Source: Methylopila jiangsuensis
GTDB lineage: Bacteria > Pseudomonadota > Alphaproteobacteria > Rhizobiales > Methylopilaceae
DNA length: 64,000 nucleotides
Reading direction: 5' to 3'
Assembly (NCBI RefSeq): GCF_027922305.1
Contig: NZ_BSFK01000005.1
Location: 930,001 to 994,000 of the forward strand
Shown: positions 36,965-45,264 of the stretch, piece after piece
Layout: every line of letters starts with the position of its first letter
How positions within the stretch are numbered: the first letter of the stretch is position 1
Translations under genes and position numbers: made by a program
The notes under the pieces: generated by a model
What the model was told of the DNA's origin: nothing
Seen by the model: only the letters and a program-made list of their open reading frames with translations
Databases searched by the model: none

Positions 36965-37844
36965 ACCGATCCTGCACATGATCACGCCGCTGAAGCACAC
37001 CAGCCCGTTCGACGTGAACATGGCGGTGGACGCCGGCTTCCACATCATCTCGTCCAACGTGGACGTGCAGCTGAAGGACGTCGCGCCGCTGACGCAGGAC
37101 GCCATGTTCAGCCGCTCGCCGGACGCCGCCAAGCGCACCGTGCTGTTCATCGGCGGCAAGGACGCGAGCCTCGCCCTCGACCAGATGAAGGCCGCGGCCT
37201 CCGCGCTGTTCCCGCCGTTCGAAATCTCGATCTTCGCCGATCCGGCCGGCTCCTTCACCACCGCCGCCGCCATGATCGCGCTTGTGGAGAAGGGTCTACG
37301 CGGCAAGCGCGAGGGCGGCCTTGAGGGCGCGAAGGTTCAGGTCTACGGCGCGACCGGCGTGGTGGGCGGCATCGCGGCGGTGATCGCGGCCCAGGCCGGC
37401 GCGGACGTCACCATCGTCAGCCATCGGGTGATCGAGGACGTGGAGGTCAAGGCGGTCGACTTCAAGAAGCGCTTCGGCGTCAAGCTGAACTGCGCGGTCG
37501 CCGCCAACGACGAGGAGAAGAAGGCGCTCGTGCCCGAGGCGGAGGTGATCCTGACCGCCGCCGCCGCCGGCGTCGAGGTGATCTCCACCGACGTGCTGAA
37601 GGCCGCCACGAACCTGCTGGTGGCCGCCGACATCAACGCCGTGCCGCCGGCGGGCGTCGCGGGCGTCGGGGCCAATGACGACGGGATCGCCCTGCCCCAC
37701 GGCGTGGGCATCGGCGCGCTGGTCATCGGTCAGGTCAAGTACCAGGTGCAGCACCAGATCCTGAAGCGCATCCGCCACTCCGACACGGCGCTGCACATCG
37801 GCTTCGCCGAGGCTTTCGAGCTTGCCCGGCAGCTGTCGGCCTGA
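36951..37844 (+). CDS. mtdB: NAD(P)-dependent methylene-H4MPT dehydrogenase
   Basis: Oxidises methylene-H4MPT to methenyl-H4MPT. The 297-residue protein has HMITPLKHTSPFDVNMAVDA at the N-terminus and the NAD(P)-binding VYGATGVVGGIAAVIAAQ segment. ATG at 36951 is preceded by GGAGACGCCC. It begins inside the RFAP synthase gene, so the two are translationally coupled. Mch, the next enzyme, follows one gene later. Confidence 0.96.
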   Translation: MSDAEPILHMITPLKHTSPFDVNMAVDAGFHIISSNVDVQLKDVAPLTQDAMFSRSPDAAKRTVLFIGGKDASLALDQMKAAASALFPPFEISIFADPAGSFTTAAAMIALVEKGLRGKREGGLEGAKVQVYGATGVVGGIAAVIAAQAGADVTIVSHRVIEDVEVKAVDFKKRFGVKLNCAVAANDEEKKALVPEAEVILTAAAAGVEVISTDVLKAATNLLVAADINAVPPAGVAGVGANDDGIALPHGVGIGALVIGQVKYQVQHQILKRIRHSDTALHIGFAEAFELARQLSA

Positions 37845-38976
37845 GGCCTACGACCTCGCGCTGATCGGCCTGTCCACGCGGGCGCTGGCGCGCTCCGCGC
37901 GGCGGGCGGGCTTGCGCGCGCTGGCGATCGACCTGTTCGCCGACGCCGACACCCGCGAGCACGCCGCCCGCGCCGTGCGGACGACGGCGCTGTCCCGCCG
38001 CGCTCTGCTGGCGACGCTGGAGGCCCACGCGCCCGCCGGCCTGCCGGCGGTTCTGGGCGCGGGCTTCGAGAACGCGCCCGACGTGATGGCCGCCATCGCC
38101 CAGCGTCACCCGCTGAAAGGCGCGACGCCGGAGACGGTGCGGCGGCTGAAGGATCCTCGCGCCCTCGCCGGGCTGCTGGCGCGGCTCGACGTTCCCCACC
38201 CTCAGTCCGCCGACGCCGACGGCCCGGACGTGCTGTGGAAGCGCGCCGGCGCCTCCGGCGGCGCGCATATCCGCGCGGGGTCGCGACCGCGCGGGAACGG
38301 TCGCTACGGCCAGCGCCGCGTCGACGGCCGCGCGGCGTCGGTCCTGTTTCTGGCGAACGGGGCGCGGGCCGAAATCGCCGGCTTTTCGGAACAGTGGACC
38401 GACCCGACCCCGTCCGCGCCCTACCGCTACGGCGGCGCCGTGGGGCCGATCCCGCTCATAGCTCCCCTGCGCGCGACCATCGGCGCGGCGCTCGACCGGC
38501 TGGTCGCGGCGACGGACCTCGTCGGTCTCGCCAGCGCCGACATGATCCTCCCCGCCGGCGACGAGACCGCGTTCACGCTGCTGGAAGTAAACCCCCGCCC
38601 CGGCGCCACGCTGGACGTGTTCGACCGCGGCGACGACCCGTCGCTGCTGGCGCGTCATCTTGACGCCTGCGAGGGTCGACTTTGGTCTGCGACGCCATCC
38701 CGGCTGGACGCGCACGCCGCCGCCGTGGTCTACGCCCCCTGGCGCTGCTCGCTGTCCGGCCTGCGGCGTCCCGCCTGGACGGCCGACTGGCCGGCGGAGG
38801 ACGACGCGACGCCGAAAGGCGCGCCCCTCTGCACCGTGTTCGCCTCGGCCCGCGCGCCGGAGGCGGCGCGCGCTCTGGTCGACCGCCGCCGCGCGGCCCT
38901 GCTTGACGCCCTTTCCGCGCGCCGCGACGGCGCGCGCCTCGCCGATGACGCACTCGAACCCATGGTGACCGAATGA
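37822..38976 (+). CDS. ATP-grasp protein of the H4MPT cluster
   Basis: 384 residues, an ATP-grasp ligase-type protein. The C-terminal metal-binding region is LLEVNPRPGATLDVFD, and the nucleotide-binding region is VLWKRAGASGGAHIR. The N-terminal domain reads LALIGLSTRALARSARRAG. Family members here have no proven substrate; a role in attaching a side-chain acid or amino acid to the pterin cofactor is likely. A TTG at 37822 inside mtdB is the best start (GAGG upstream), which I hold loosely. It overlaps mch by four bases. Confidence 0.78.
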   Translation: MPGSCRPEAYDLALIGLSTRALARSARRAGLRALAIDLFADADTREHAARAVRTTALSRRALLATLEAHAPAGLPAVLGAGFENAPDVMAAIAQRHPLKGATPETVRRLKDPRALAGLLARLDVPHPQSADADGPDVLWKRAGASGGAHIRAGSRPRGNGRYGQRRVDGRAASVLFLANGARAEIAGFSEQWTDPTPSAPYRYGGAVGPIPLIAPLRATIGAALDRLVAATDLVGLASADMILPAGDETAFTLLEVNPRPGATLDVFDRGDDPSLLARHLDACEGRLWSATPSRLDAHAAAVVYAPWRCSLSGLRRPAWTADWPAEDDATPKGAPLCTVFASARAPEAARALVDRRRAALLDALSARRDGARLADDALEPMVTE

Positions 38977-39932
38977 CCGAGACCCGCCCGAGCGTCGGAA
39001 CGCTCGTCGCCCCGCTCGTCTCCTCCCTGATCGCGGACGCGGCCACGCTGCGCCTCGGCGTCGAGCGCACCGCCACCGGCGCCACCATCGTGGACGCCGG
39101 CATCAACGTGCGCGGCGGGCTCGAAGCCGGCCGCCGCATCACCGAGATCTGCCTCGGCGGCCTCGGCTACGCCCGCTTCGCGCCGGACACCCGCTTCCCG
39201 CGCTGGAACACGGCGATCCACATCTCCACCGTCGATCCGGTCATCGCCTGCCTCGGCAGCCAGTACGCCGGCTGGAGCCTGTCCGAGGGCGACTTCTTCG
39301 CGCTCGGCTCCGGTCCCGCCCGCGCGCTGTGGGCCAAGGAAGAGCTGTTCGGCGAGCTCGGCTACAAGGACAAGGCGGAGAGCGCCGCGCTGGTGCTGGA
39401 GACCGACAAGCGCCCGCCGGACGCGCTGATCGCCTTCATCGCCAAGGAATGCGGCGTGGCTGAGGACAAGCTGACGCTGATCCTCACCCCCACCACCAGC
39501 CTCGCCGGCTCGGTGCAGGTGGTGGGCCGCGTGCTCGAGGTGGCGCTCCACAAGGCGCACGCGCTGCACTTCCCGCTGGAGCGCATCGTGGACGGCACGG
39601 GCGTCGCGCCGGTCGCCCCGCCCGCGGCCGACTTCCTCGGCGGCATGGGCCGCACCAACGACGCGGTGCTCTACGGCGGCGAGATCACGCTCTATGTGGA
39701 AGGCCCCGAGGACGAGGCCGAGCAGCTCGCCAACGGCCTGCCCTCCTCCACCTCGCGCGACCACGGCCGCCCGTTCGGCGAGATCTTCGCCGGCTACAAC
39801 TTCGACTTCTACGCCTGCGACGCGGGCCTGTTCTCGCCGGCCGTCGTCACCGTGACGGCGCTGTCCACCGGCAAGAGCTTCAGCGCCGGCGCCTTCATGC
39901 CGGAGCTCGTGGAGAAGTCGTTCCGCGGCTGA
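38973..39932 (+). CDS. mch: Methenyl-H4MPT cyclohydrolase
   Basis: Hydrolyses methenyl-H4MPT to formyl-H4MPT, the substrate of Fhc. At 319 residues it has the normal length. Segments visible are INVRGGLEAGRRITEICLGG, TVDPVIACLGSQYAGW, ALGSGPARALWAKEELF, and DGTGVAPVAPPAADFLGGMG. The ATG overlaps the previous stop (ATGA). It is followed by a repeat-bearing gap of 270 bases. Confidence 0.97.
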   Translation: MTETRPSVGTLVAPLVSSLIADAATLRLGVERTATGATIVDAGINVRGGLEAGRRITEICLGGLGYARFAPDTRFPRWNTAIHISTVDPVIACLGSQYAGWSLSEGDFFALGSGPARALWAKEELFGELGYKDKAESAALVLETDKRPPDALIAFIAKECGVAEDKLTLILTPTTSLAGSVQVVGRVLEVALHKAHALHFPLERIVDGTGVAPVAPPAADFLGGMGRTNDAVLYGGEITLYVEGPEDEAEQLANGLPSSTSRDHGRPFGEIFAGYNFDFYACDAGLFSPAVVTVTALSTGKSFSAGAFMPELVEKSFRG

Positions 39933-40012
39933 TCCCATGCCCCAGCGAGCCGTCATGAGCGTCATGGCGGCCCGCTGTTCCGGCATCGTTTTTCAGCCCT
40001 CCGCACGCTCAC

Positions 40013-40107
40013 CGTCATGCCCGGGCTTGTCCCGGGCATCCACGACTTGAACGCGCGGGACTTTCCGTGCCCAAAATCGTGGATACCCGGCTTCGCCGGG
40101 CATGACG
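40013..40107. repeat. Palindromic intergenic repeat, copy B
   Basis: The left arm CGTCATGCCCGGGCTTGTCC and the right arm ending GGGCATGACG are joined by CCACGACTT. Same layout as 613-710. It lies between mch and the MptN-like gene. Confidence 0.9.
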
Positions 40108-40202
40108 CTATGGGATGATCGAGCCTTTGGGCGTAATCCCGACTGAGCTCCGACAGGTCGACGTCCCGGCCACGCGACCGCCGGCCAAGCCTTGGGTGCG
40201 CC

Positions 40203-41111
40203 ATGTCCGATCCCGCCGTCGTCATCTTCACCGAAAAGGCCGACTGGCACAGCCACGGCCTCGCCCGCGCCATCGAGCGCGAGGGGTTGCGGCCGCTGAT
40301 CCGCTCCATGACGGAGGCGGGCTTCGACCTCGCCACCGGCCGGCCGCGCCTGCACGTGCCGGGCCTCGAGGGCCTGCCGGAAGCGATCTTCGTGCGGCTG
40401 ATCCCGGCCGGCACCACCGAGCAGATCACCTCCCGCCTCGGCCTGCTGCACGCCGCCCGCCACATGGGGGTGGCGGTGGTGAACGACGCCCGCGCCATCG
40501 AGGTCTGCGTCGACAAGGGCATGACCACCTTCATGCTGGCCGAGGCCGGCCTGCCGACGCCGCTGACGCTGGTGCGCGAGCGCCGGGCCGACGCGCAGGC
40601 CGCCTTCGACGCCCATGGCGGCCCCATGGTGCTGAAGCCGCTGTTCGGCGCGCAGGGCAAGGGCGTGAGGCTGGTCTCCCCCGGCGAGACGCTGCCGGAG
40701 CCCGGGGAGGTGGGCGGGGTCTATTACCTTCAGGCCTTCGTCGCCGCGCGCGGGTACCGCGCCAGCGGGCGCGCCCATGACTGGCGGGTGTTCACCATCG
40801 GCGGCCGCGCCGTGGGCGCCATGATCCGCCGGGCGGACGAAGGCTGGATCACCAACATCTTCCAGGGCGCCGTCGGCGAGCCGGCGGCTGTGGACGGCGA
40901 GGCCGCGGCGCTCGCGGTGCGCGCCGCGCGTGCGGTTGGAGCCGACTACGCCGGCGTCGACCTGATCGAGGACGAGGACGGCCGCTTTCTGGTGCTGGAG
41001 GTGAACTCCATGCCCGCGTGGAAGGGCCTCAACACCGCGACCGGCGTCGATGTGGCCGCCGAACTCGCCCGCGACCTCGCCCGCCGTCTGGCCCGCCCCG
41101 ATGCGGCCTGA
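40203..41111 (+). CDS. RimK-like ATP-grasp ligase, MptN-like
   Basis: 302-residue alpha-L-glutamate ligase-type protein. ATP-grasp features are VVNDARAIEVCVDKGMTTF, PMVLKPLFGAQGKGVRLV, and FLVLEVNSMPAWKGL as the metal loop. In methanogens MptN adds glutamate to H4MPT; bacterial homologues in C1 clusters are thought to complete the side chain. Assignment is by family and position. It overlaps the CitG-like gene by 11 bases. Confidence 0.82.
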   Translation: MSDPAVVIFTEKADWHSHGLARAIEREGLRPLIRSMTEAGFDLATGRPRLHVPGLEGLPEAIFVRLIPAGTTEQITSRLGLLHAARHMGVAVVNDARAIEVCVDKGMTTFMLAEAGLPTPLTLVRERRADAQAAFDAHGGPMVLKPLFGAQGKGVRLVSPGETLPEPGEVGGVYYLQAFVAARGYRASGRAHDWRVFTIGGRAVGAMIRRADEGWITNIFQGAVGEPAAVDGEAAALAVRAARAVGADYAGVDLIEDEDGRFLVLEVNSMPAWKGLNTATGVDVAAELARDLARRLARPDAA

Positions 41112-41919
41112 AGACGTCGCGCAGGCCTTCCGCGCCGCCTCCCGCGCGGAGCTTCAGGCGCTGAAGCCCGGCAACGTGCATGTGTTCCGCCCCGGCCACG
41201 GCATGACGGCGGCGACCTTCGAGCGCGCGGCGGAGGCCGCAGCCCTGCCGCTGGCGACGGGGGCGACGGTGGGCGCGCGCATCGAGGGGGCGACGCTGGC
41301 GTCGCTCGCGGCGGTGGGCTGCAACGCCAATCTCGGCATCGTGCTGCTCTGCGCGCCGCTGAGCGAGGCGGCGCTCACCCGGCGCGACGGCGAATCCCTC
41401 ACGGACGCGCTCGACCGGGTTCTCGGCGGCCTGACGCTCGTGGACGCCGAAGCCGCCTACAGGGCCATCGCGAGCGCCAATCCCGGCGGGCTCGGCGCTT
41501 CCGCCCGGCAGGACGTGCGCGCGGCCCCGACGGTGACGCTGCGGGGCGCCATGGCGCAGGCGGCCGACCGCGACCGTATCGCCGCGCAATACGTCACCGG
41601 CTTCGCCGACGTGCTCGCTTCCGCTCAGGCTTACGCCGCGAAGACTCCCGGCCCTGCGGCGGTGGAGGACGTGTTCCTCGATCTGCTGGCGCGGCTGCCG
41701 GACAGCCATGTGGCGCGCAAGTTCGGACCGGAGGCGGCGGAGAGCCTGAGGGACGAGGCGGCGGCGTTCCTCGCGGCTCTGCCTGCGGAACCGGAGGCCC
41801 GGCGCGCGGCGCTCGACGCCTTCGACCTCGACCTCAAGACCCGCGGCCTCAACCCCGGCACCACCGCCGACCTCACGGTCGCGGCGGTGTTCGCGGCGTC
41901 CCTTCTGCAAGGCGTCTGA
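41101..41919 (+). CDS. Triphosphoribosyl-dephospho-CoA synthase (CitG)-like protein
   Basis: 272 residues of the CitG/MdcB family, recognised from ELQALKPGNVHVFRPGHGMT and VGCNANLGIVLLCAPL and LNPGTTADLTVAAVF. The known reaction joins dephospho-CoA to ATP ribose through an alpha-1,2 link. No citrate or malonate lyase gene is present, so a different ribosyl transfer in H4MPT assembly is a reasonable inference. The start MRPEDVAQAFRAAS overlaps the upstream stop. The 3' end overlaps the convergent HisA-like gene by 47 bases. Confidence 0.8.
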   Translation: MRPEDVAQAFRAASRAELQALKPGNVHVFRPGHGMTAATFERAAEAAALPLATGATVGARIEGATLASLAAVGCNANLGIVLLCAPLSEAALTRRDGESLTDALDRVLGGLTLVDAEAAYRAIASANPGGLGASARQDVRAAPTVTLRGAMAQAADRDRIAAQYVTGFADVLASAQAYAAKTPGPAAVEDVFLDLLARLPDSHVARKFGPEAAESLRDEAAAFLAALPAEPEARRAALDAFDLDLKTRGLNPGTTADLTVAAVFAASLLQGV

Positions 41920-42571
41920 CCGTCTCCGCGCCGATGCGGCCGTCATGCAGCGCGGTCGCGACAAGGGCGCCCGCGACGCCCAGCGACGCCAGCGCCTGAA
42001 GATCGTCCTCGCCCCTCACGCCGCCGGCGGCGAACACCTGACGCTCCGGTCCGGCCTTGGCCAGCACCTCCGCCAGACGCCCGAGATCGGGGCCGGCGCC
42101 TGCGCCGACGCGGGCGAGCGTCATGGCGATCACCCGCCGCGGCCAGCGCTCCGGCTGATCATGGGCGTCCCTAGGGCCGAGCGGCCCGTCCGCGTCGTGG
42201 TCCAGCGACAGGATCGCGTCGCCCTGAAGGGCGTCATGGAGCGAGCAGGCGTCCGCATGGGATTCGGTCCCGACGATCGGCGTGCCCGCCCGCCCCGGCG
42301 CCGCGCCGCGATCGACCCAGATCTCGAGTCCGGGATGGGCCGCGGCGATGGCGGCGATCACCTCGTCATGGCCGCCGCGGTTCAGGATGGCGTCGAGATC
42401 GGCCACATAGAGCGTGCGGAACGGCGCCAGCGCCAGCAGCGCCGCGGCGGTCGCCAGCGGCTCGGCCCCCGGCGCGAGCGGCGATTCAATCGGCCGGTAG
42501 GCCCCGCGCTCCCCACGCCGCGCATGCGCCACGCGACCGTCCATGAGATCGATGACAGGAATGACGTCCAC
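41873..42571 (-). CDS. HisA-like TIM-barrel protein of the C1 cluster
   Basis: About 232 residues of the HisA/HisF fold. It begins VDVIPVIDLMDGRVAHARRG with the N-terminal Asp. The phosphate-binding segment FAAGGVRGEDDLQAL is retained. The central HisA catalytic stretch, usually TDIxRDG, reads MTLARVGAG, so the second catalytic Asp is absent and histidine synthesis is unlikely. The GTG at 42571 is a likely start. It lies on minus strand beside mfnD and shares the island; its role is unknown. Confidence 0.75.
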   Translation of the reverse strand: MDVIPVIDLMDGRVAHARRGERGAYRPIESPLAPGAEPLATAAALLALAPFRTLYVADLDAILNRGGHDEVIAAIAAAHPGLEIWVDRGAAPGRAGTPIVGTESHADACSLHDALQGDAILSLDHDADGPLGPRDAHDQPERWPRRVIAMTLARVGAGAGPDLGRLAEVLAKAGPERQVFAAGGVRGEDDLQALASLGVAGALVATALHDGRIGAETVRRLAEGTPRTPPRP

Positions 42572-42740
42572 GTTCGGATGCCCCCCGCTTGGGCTGACAC
42601 AGGCGCGCGATCGACCGACCCGGCGCGACGGCTCCAACAGACCGGACGGATCGGCCCAGAAAAGGGCGTCACCGTCCGGGATCAAGGTCGACGACGCCCG
42701 TCCCTGTTTCAAAAGGCCTCAGAAGCAGGACAACATATCT

Positions 42741-42836
42741 CGTCATGCCCGCCGAAGGCGGGTATCCACGACTTTGGCGTCGCAACGACTGACATGTTCC
42801 ACGTCGTGGACGCCCGGGCCAGGCTCGGGCATGACG
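42741..42836. repeat. Palindromic intergenic repeat, copy C
   Basis: CGTCATGCCCGCCGAAGGCG at the left, and a right arm ending GGGCATGACG, with CCACGACTTT between them. It lies in the 298-base gap between the HisA-like gene and mfnD; nothing else is seen there. Confidence 0.9.
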
Positions 42837-42869
42837 GCGCGCTCGAATGTCCGAACAGGCGATGATCCG

Positions 42870-43826
42870 TTGCGCGTGTTTCTCTGCGAATTTGTGACCG
42901 GCGGCGGATTCGCCGGCAAGAGCCTGCCGGCCTCGCTCGCCCGCGAAGGCGCGCTGATGCGCGACGCGCTGGCGCGCGATCTGGCGGAGCTTCCGGGCGT
43001 GACGCTCACCGTGGCGCAGGACCCGCAGGCGGCGCCCTGCCCCTTCGGCGCGGCGGCGGAGGTTGCGAACGGCGACCCGTGGCGCATGTGGGAGCGGGAG
43101 GCGGCGGCCTGCGACCTGTTCTGGCCGGTGGCGCCGGAGACCGACGGCCTTCTGGGGCGGCTCGCCGCCATGGGCCGGGCGGCGGGCGCGGAGGTGATGG
43201 CGCCTTCGGCGGAGGCGATCCGCGTGACGTCCTCCAAAAGCCTCACCGCCGCCCGGCTGCAGGCCGCCGGCGTCTTAACGCCCCCGACCTTCCCGCCCGA
43301 ACGCCTGCCCCCGTCGATGCCCGGGCCCATGGTGTCCAAGCCGGATGACGGCGCCGGCTGCGAGGCCACGACGCTCTGGCCCGCGCCGCCCTCCCCGCGC
43401 GACGTGCCCGCAACACATGTGCTGCAGCCTTATGTGCGGGGCATGGCGGCGAGCCTTACCGTGCTCCACGCCTTCGGCCGCGTCTCGGTGCTCGCCGCCA
43501 ACCGTCAGGACATCGTCATCACGGACGGCGCGATCTCGCTCGCGGGGCTTCAGGTGGCGGCGCTCGACCGCGCCGCGCCGGAGCTTGACGCGCTGGCGCA
43601 GGAGATCGCGGCGGCGATTCCCGGCCTCGACGGGCTGTTCGGCGTCGATCTGGTGATGCCGGAGGACGGCGGCGCGCCGGTGGCGATCGAGATCAACCCC
43701 CGCGTCACCACCGCCTATGTGGGCTTGCGCGAGGCGCTCAGGCTGAACCCGCTGACGCTGCTGCCCCCCTTCGCGCGCGGCCCGATCGAGCCGCCGCCCG
43801 CATGGCCCGTGGAGCTGCGCTTATGA
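42870..43826 (+). CDS. mfnD: Tyramine--L-glutamate ligase, MfnD-like
   Basis: Adds glutamate to tyramine in methanofuran/methylofuran synthesis. An ATP-grasp protein of 318 residues with the family start VFLCEFVTGGGFAGKSLP. The central segment is PMVSKPDDGAGCEATTLW and the metal loop is VAIEINPRVTTAYVGLREAL. The start is TTG at 42870 or GTG at 42876; no ATG suits. It overlaps mfnF by four bases. The tyrosine decarboxylase mfnA is not in the window. Confidence 0.83.
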   Translation: MRVFLCEFVTGGGFAGKSLPASLAREGALMRDALARDLAELPGVTLTVAQDPQAAPCPFGAAAEVANGDPWRMWEREAAACDLFWPVAPETDGLLGRLAAMGRAAGAEVMAPSAEAIRVTSSKSLTAARLQAAGVLTPPTFPPERLPPSMPGPMVSKPDDGAGCEATTLWPAPPSPRDVPATHVLQPYVRGMAASLTVLHAFGRVSVLAANRQDIVITDGAISLAGLQVAALDRAAPELDALAQEIAAAIPGLDGLFGVDLVMPEDGGAPVAIEINPRVTTAYVGLREALRLNPLTLLPPFARGPIEPPPAWPVELRL

Positions 43827-44890
43827 GCGGCGTCATCGGCCTCGACGTGGGCGGCGCCCATCTGAAGCTCGCGCGGCTGGACGGATCGGGCGCGCTCGTG
43901 GAGGTGCGCATCGCCGCCTGCCCTCTGTGGCGCGGGCTGAGCGAGCTCGACGCCGCGCTGGACAAGGTCGGCGCCCACGCCAAGGAGCCCGAGGTCGCCG
44001 CCACCATGACCGGCGAGCTCGCGGACCTCTGGCCGGACCGGGCGAGCGGCGTCGCCGCCATCTCCGAATCTCTAGTCGCGCGGTTTGGCGCGGACAGGCT
44101 CGCGATCTACGCCGGCGCGCGCCGCTTCGTGCGGGCGGACGCGGCCGCGGACAACGCGCTGGAGGTCGCCTCCGCCAACTGGCGCGCCACGGCGGAGGCG
44201 GTCGCGGCGCAAGGCGGCGCGGGGCTGCTGGTCGACATCGGCTCCACCACCAGCGATCTCATTCCCTATGGCGACGGCCGCGTGCTGGCGACAGGCGCCA
44301 CCGACGCCGGACGCATGGCGGCGGACGAGCTGGTCTATCTCGGCGTCGCGCGCACGCCGGTGATGGCGATCGCGCCACGGCTGCCTTTCGCCGGCGCCTG
44401 GGTGACGCCCATGGCCGAGTTCTTCGCCACAAGCGCCGACGTCCATCGCCTGACCGGCGATCTGGACGAGGCCGCCGACCTGCACCCCGCCGCCGACGGC
44501 GGGCCGAAGACGGCGGAGGGCAGCGCCCGGCGCCTGCTGCGCATGGTGGGCGCCGATCTGACGCTGGACACAGGGGGCGCGGCGCGCCGGATCGCGGACT
44601 ACCTGGCGGAGGCGCAGCTGCGCCGGCTGCACGACGCCGCGCTCGGGCTCGTCACCCGAAGCGACATCCCGGCCCCGCAGACCATCGTCGGCGCCGGCGT
44701 CGGGCGTTTCCTCGCGAAACGGCTGGCGGAACGGCTGCGGCTCGGCTATCGCCACATCGGCGCGCTGTTTTCGGACGATCCCGTCCTGGCGGCGCTGGCC
44801 GCGGATTGCGCTCCGGCGGCGGCGGTCGCACGGCTCTATGGGGAGACGGCGCGGAACCCGGACGGGCGGCGACAGGTTTCGGATTTATGA
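43823..44890 (+). CDS. mfnF: Methylofuran assembly enzyme MfnF-like
   Basis: 355 residues of the hydantoinase A/oxoprolinase-like, H4MPT-linked C1 transfer protein family. GVIGLDVGGAHLKLARLDG is the ASKHA-type phosphate loop. LLVDIGSTTSDLIPY is the second such loop. In methanogens MfnF joins the furan and tyramine-glutamate halves. Neighbours mfnD and folB overlap it by four bases each, supporting a single operon. The ATG at 43823 follows the mfnD stop. Confidence 0.85.
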   Translation: MSGVIGLDVGGAHLKLARLDGSGALVEVRIAACPLWRGLSELDAALDKVGAHAKEPEVAATMTGELADLWPDRASGVAAISESLVARFGADRLAIYAGARRFVRADAAADNALEVASANWRATAEAVAAQGGAGLLVDIGSTTSDLIPYGDGRVLATGATDAGRMAADELVYLGVARTPVMAIAPRLPFAGAWVTPMAEFFATSADVHRLTGDLDEAADLHPAADGGPKTAEGSARRLLRMVGADLTLDTGGAARRIADYLAEAQLRRLHDAALGLVTRSDIPAPQTIVGAGVGRFLAKRLAERLRLGYRHIGALFSDDPVLAALAADCAPAAAVARLYGETARNPDGRRQVSDL

Positions 44891-45258
44891 ACGATCGTAT
44901 CTTTCTTCGCGGCGTGCAGGTGCACGCCCACCACGGCGTGTTCGCCGAGGAGCAGGCGCTCGGCCAGCGCTTCGTGTTCGACGTGGACTACTGGCTCGAC
45001 GCCCACTCCTACGCCGGTGCCGACGACATCGCCCGGGCGGTGTCCTACAACGACGTCTATGTCACGCTGGTGGAGGTGGCGACCGGCCAACGGTTCGACC
45101 TGATCGAGGCGCTGGCGGAGGCGATCGCGGCGGCGATCCTGGCCCGCTTCGCCGCCGTGCGCTCGGTGCGGGTCGAGGTGCACAAGCCCTCCGCCCCCAT
45201 CGCCGGCATCTTCTCGGACGTGGGCGTCGAGATCCTGCGCCACCGCGCCGAGGGCTGA
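44887..45258 (+). CDS. folB: Dihydroneopterin aldolase
   Basis: 123 residues. Makes 6-hydroxymethyl-7,8-dihydropterin, the precursor shared by folate and H4MPT. The features RIFLRGVQVHAHHGVFAEEQ and VSYNDVYVTLVEVA are typical, and the tail RVEVHKPSAPIAGIFSDVGV carries the active-site Lys. It overlaps mfnF by four bases and lies six bases before folK. Confidence 0.95.
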   Translation: MNDRIFLRGVQVHAHHGVFAEEQALGQRFVFDVDYWLDAHSYAGADDIARAVSYNDVYVTLVEVATGQRFDLIEALAEAIAAAILARFAAVRSVRVEVHKPSAPIAGIFSDVGVEILRHRAEG

Positions 45259-45264
45259 CGCGCC

